In this document: piece after piece, positions 62,458-64,000 of the stretch
How positions within the stretch are numbered: position 1 is the first letter of the stretch
How the letters are laid out: each line of letters begins with the position of its first letter
Assembly (NCBI RefSeq): GCF_009906955.1
Contig: NZ_CP047656.1
Span: 4,339,001 to 4,403,000, forward strand
Length of the DNA: 64,000 bases
From: Paraglaciecola mesophila
GTDB lineage: Bacteria > Pseudomonadota > Gammaproteobacteria > Enterobacterales > Alteromonadaceae
Direction: 5' to 3'
Program-made: the position numbers and the translations under genes
The notes under the pieces: generated by a model
Told to the model about the DNA's origin: nothing
Seen by the model: the letters and a program-made list of their open reading frames with translations, nothing else
Databases searched by the model: none

Positions 62458-63687
62458 GTGAACAAAGCATTACTGCCTTTATTAGTCATTAGCACCCTTG
62501 GTTTATCAGCGTGTAGCACAGTTTCAGGCTGGTTTGCCGACGATGAAGAACTTGAAATTCGCACGCTTAAGCCTATTAACGCCGAATTTACCCCAACCAC
62601 TTTATGGGATACTGAGCTGGGCGATGGCATATCGCACTACTTTTCTAGATTAAAGCCGGCTGTTGGCTATGACATGGTCTTTGCCGCGAATCGTCAAGGT
62701 AAAGTCGCGGCATTTAACAAAGATACTGGCAAAGAGATATGGCATAAAGATTATGCGGTTTACAACAATGAAGGGTTTACATCCAGTATTACCAATTTAT
62801 GGTCAAGCGGCGCCTCTGCCAAAATCGCAGGTGGCCTAGCTGTCGCTTATGAAACCCTGTTCTTTGGAACAGAAAACGGTGACGTTACGGCTCTTGATGT
62901 ACACACTGGCGAAGAAAAGTGGTCGGTAACCGTTAAAGGTGAAGTATTAGCCGCACCTGCAATTGATGAAGGGGTGGTTGTTATTAACACCGGCTCGGGC
63001 ACCATGTTTGGGCTAGATGCTGAATCAGGTGAAGAAATTTGGTCTTATGAGTCAGATGTTCCTCCTTTGTCGCTGCGCGGTATTGCGGCACCAGTCGCTG
63101 CAAACGGTGGTGCGATCGTCGGTACTGCATCAGGCAAATTGGCAGTCAATATATTAGGAACAGGACAAACTGCCTGGGAGCAGCCTATAGGCTCTGCTAC
63201 TGGGGCGACTGAGCTAGATCGTATTGTTGACATAGATAGCAAACCATTGATTGCAGGTGGCGTCATTTACGTTATTTCGTTCGATGGGAGTTTAGCGTCT
63301 GTTGAACTTCGAAGCGGTCGCACAATTTGGAAGCGAGAATACAAATCTTACCGTCGCTTGACTCAAGCTGGCAACAGCCTGTTTGTCGTTGACTCAGACA
63401 GTAACGTATACGCCCTAGATGCCAGAAACGGGATTGAGAAGTGGAGCCAAAGCGCACTGAAGAAGCGCTTACTCACAGCCGCAGAGCCTATTGGTGATTA
63501 TCTAGTCGCTGGTGATAAATGGGGCTTCCTTCACTTTTTTGACCAAGCGGAAGGAAAAATTGTCGCTCGCGTAGATGTCGGCGGAGATGACGAAGATGAA
63601 AGTATTTACAGTGCCCCAGTGGTTGATGGCAACATACTGTATACTCAGACTCGTGACGGTAAGTTAGTGGCCATTCAGGTTCCCTAA
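62458..63687 (+). CDS. bamB: Outer membrane assembly lipoprotein BamB
   Basis: Beta-propeller lipoprotein of the BAM complex. The GTG at 62458 behind TAGGGA gives a lipoprotein signal with lipobox LSAC (residues 16-19). Eight-bladed PQQ-like repeats are seen as recurring GKEIWHKDY, TGEEKWSVT, SGEEIWSYE, SGRTIWKREY, NGIEKWSQS. Length 409. An ATG nine codons upstream would overlap yfgM. Confidence 0.95.
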   Translation: MNKALLPLLVISTLGLSACSTVSGWFADDEELEIRTLKPINAEFTPTTLWDTELGDGISHYFSRLKPAVGYDMVFAANRQGKVAAFNKDTGKEIWHKDYAVYNNEGFTSSITNLWSSGASAKIAGGLAVAYETLFFGTENGDVTALDVHTGEEKWSVTVKGEVLAAPAIDEGVVVINTGSGTMFGLDAESGEEIWSYESDVPPLSLRGIAAPVAANGGAIVGTASGKLAVNILGTGQTAWEQPIGSATGATELDRIVDIDSKPLIAGGVIYVISFDGSLASVELRSGRTIWKREYKSYRRLTQAGNSLFVVDSDSNVYALDARNGIEKWSQSALKKRLLTAAEPIGDYLVAGDKWGFLHFFDQAEGKIVARVDVGGDDEDESIYSAPVVDGNILYTQTRDGKLVAIQVP

Positions 63688-63774
63688 TTTGACCCTAAGT
63701 GACCAAGGTCACGTTATTAGTATTAATCGGCTTGGGATGTTCCTGAGCCGTTTGCGTTTTAAGGATTGTGAAAT

Positions 63775-64000
63775 ATGTTACCCGTTGTCGCCTTAGTTGG
63801 CCGCCCTAATGTGGGGAAATCCACGTTGTTCAATCGTCTGACGCGCACGCGAGACGCGTTAGTCGCGGATTTTCCTGGATTAACCCGAGACCGTAAGTAC
63901 GGTCAGGCTAACTATGAAGGCTTGCAGTTTATTGTGGTTGATACCGGCGGTATTAGCGGTGATGAGCAAGGCATAGATATGGCGATGGCAAGTCAGTCTT
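63775..64000 (+). CDS. der: Ribosome biogenesis GTPase Der (3' end outside window)
   Basis: Tandem-G-domain GTPase for 50S assembly. Only the first 75 codons are present: VALVGRPNVGKSTLFNRL (G1), then FPGLTRDRKYG (G2) and VVDTGGI (G3), matching Der/EngA. Its order after bamB is conserved. Confidence 0.95.
   Translation, partial: MLPVVALVGRPNVGKSTLFNRLTRTRDALVADFPGLTRDRKYGQANYEGLQFIVVDTGGISGDEQGIDMAMASQS

Overview
The window is a chromosomal segment of a marine gammaproteobacterium of the Alteromonadales, most like the Alteromonas/Glaciecola/Paraglaciecola/Pseudoalteromonas group. This rests on family-level resemblance of the proteins and on conserved gene order: rpsT|murJ-ribF-ileS-lspA-fkpB-ispH, nadB|rpoE-rseA-rseB-rseC, lepA-lepB-rnc-era, tig-clpP-clpX-lon-hupB-ppiD and rlmN-pilF-rodZ-ispG-hisS-yfgM-bamB-der. 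I see no prophage, IS transposase, CRISPR array or plasmid function; nearly all of it reads as core genome.

Layout. 1-9.6 kb: a truncated M28 peptidase gene, rpsT, then the murJ-ribF-ileS-lspA-fkpB-ispH block. 9.9-21.8 kb: a dense type IV pilus minor-pilin region. A first set (pilV-pilW-pilX-pilY1-pilE) is followed by two minus-strand pseudopilin genes (fimT-like, pilE-like) and by a second plus-strand set (fimT-like, pilW-like, pilX-like, and a very long pilV-like gene). 21.9-31.8 kb: nadE, glnB, slyD, ygfZ, sdhE-ygfX, a MaoC-like hydratase, nadB, and the sigma-E operon rpoE-rseABC. 31.9-44.6 kb: lepA-lepB-rnc-era, pdxH, yjjV, ytjB-like, a four-gene GldA/GldF/GldG/DUF4340 ABC cassette, a DUF1415 gene and folD. 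44.8-52.9 kb: a membrane-GNAT protein, four tRNAs (Pro, Arg, His, Leu) behind a strong promoter, tig, and the proteolysis genes clpP, clpX, lon, then hupB. 53-64 kb: ppiD, a newly noticed 58-residue membrane ORF, ndk, rlmN, pilF (with a LysM domain), rodZ, ispG, hisS, yfgM, bamB and the start of der.

How it fits together. Envelope biogenesis and stress dominate: MurJ (lipid II flipping), LspA and LepB (signal peptidases), PpiD/YfgM (periplasmic chaperones), BamB (outer membrane assembly), RodZ (cell shape) and RpoE-RseABC (envelope stress response). ClpXP, Lon and trigger factor form a cytoplasmic protein-quality block; lon has a heat-shock-like promoter. PilF and the two minor-pilin sets serve type IV pili.

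The most unusual item is a 265-bp repeat present twice in inverted orientation (after glnB and at the rseC stop), 263/265 identical. It has 22-bp terminal inverted repeats and two internal stem-loops, both with 57-nt loops. The loops are related to each other in inverted orientation (34/57), although their stems have unrelated sequences. It looks like a non-autonomous mobile element with a conserved two-lobed fold. The second minor-pilin set, with its 554-residue cysteine-containing PilV-like protein, and the PilY1 with tandem beta-sandwich-like inserts are the next most interesting.
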